From assembly GCA_020027655.1 (NCBI GenBank), contig JAHKKJ010000260.1, positions 1 through 5,876 of the forward strand: a DNA stretch of 5,876 nucleotides, in the 5' to 3' direction. This document shows, piece by piece, positions 5,826 through 5,876 of this stretch. The notes below the pieces were generated by a model that ran no database searches, had not been told where the DNA came from, and was given only the letters and a program-made list of their open reading frames with translations. How positions within the stretch are numbered: position 1 is the stretch's first letter; every line of letters starts with the position of its first letter. The position numbers and the translations under genes were made by a program. Source of the stretch: Deltaproteobacteria bacterium. GTDB taxonomy: Bacteria; Desulfobacterota; Binatia; UBA9968.

Positions 5826-5860
5826 ACCCCTCTTTGAAAAAGAGGGGTCAAGGGGAGATT
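5826..5860 (-). repeat. second C-run/G-run palindromic repeat, inverted relative to the first
   Basis: ACCCCTCTTT (5826-5835) and AAAGAGGGGT (5839-5848) form a perfect 10-bp stem with a 3-nt loop, followed by CAAGGGGAGATT (5849-5860). Read on the opposite strand, the order is AATCTCCCC, a short TTG spacer, then ACCCCTCTTT...AAAGAGGGGT. This parallels the 5748-5783 element (AAATCCCCC, TTAT, CCCCCTTT...AAAGGGGG). The two elements are therefore diverged copies in inverted orientation about 40 bp apart. The copy lies near the window edge, so its full extent is unknown. Confidence 0.6.
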
Positions 5861-5876
5861 TATGTGGATCGAAGGA

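Noticed and set aside
5656..5860. CRISPR array
   Set aside because: The repeats are palindromes of different kinds and orientations with no regular spacers, and no cas gene is present.

Overview
The window (5876 bases, moderate-to-high GC by eye) is a bacterial chromosomal segment with all six supported genes on the + strand, the first cut by the window edge. Taxonomy is only a guess. The mix of an F420-type split-barrel oxidoreductase, an orphan NMT1/SsuA-like binding protein, an RpoE-like ECF sigma factor with a zinc-finger anti-sigma factor, and G/C-rich palindromic intergenic repeats fits uncultured environmental lineages around the former Deltaproteobacteria, Binatota, NC10/Rokubacteria or Tectomicrobia. 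No marker gene is present to settle it.

Layout. (1) 1-989: the 3' part of a PPOX-class split-barrel oxidoreductase gene, followed after 2 nt by an AlgH/YqgE (DUF179) gene whose product carries an unusual N-terminal signal-like segment. (2) 990-1138: an intergenic spacer with a tandem GTTCAA heptamer repeat. (3) 1139-2071: a periplasmic-binding-protein-like gene (NMT1/SsuA fold) with no signal peptide. (4) 2072-4057: a spacer with a well-formed sigma-E-type promoter, then an ECF sigma factor gene and its membrane anti-sigma factor gene, overlapping by ATGA. (5) 4058-5603: a second sigma-E-type promoter, a short leader with a hairpin, and a secreted DUF4139 protein gene. (6) 5604-5876: no gene; an imperfect palindromic repeat, a terminator-like C-run/G-run hairpin, and a related hairpin in inverted orientation at the window end.

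The most coherent biology is an envelope-stress-type module. The sigma factor gene has an RpoE-like promoter (GGAACTT, 16 bp, TCTAA), so it is probably autoregulated. A near-copy (GGAACAT, 17 bp, TCTAA) lies directly before the DUF4139 gene, making that secreted protein a likely regulon member. The anti-sigma factor has a cytoplasmic zinc finger, one membrane span, a long low-complexity extracytoplasmic linker and a small C-terminal domain, and probably serves as the envelope sensor. The sigma gene itself appears to be read from an almost leaderless transcript without a Shine-Dalgarno sequence, while the anti-sigma gene is set up for translational coupling.
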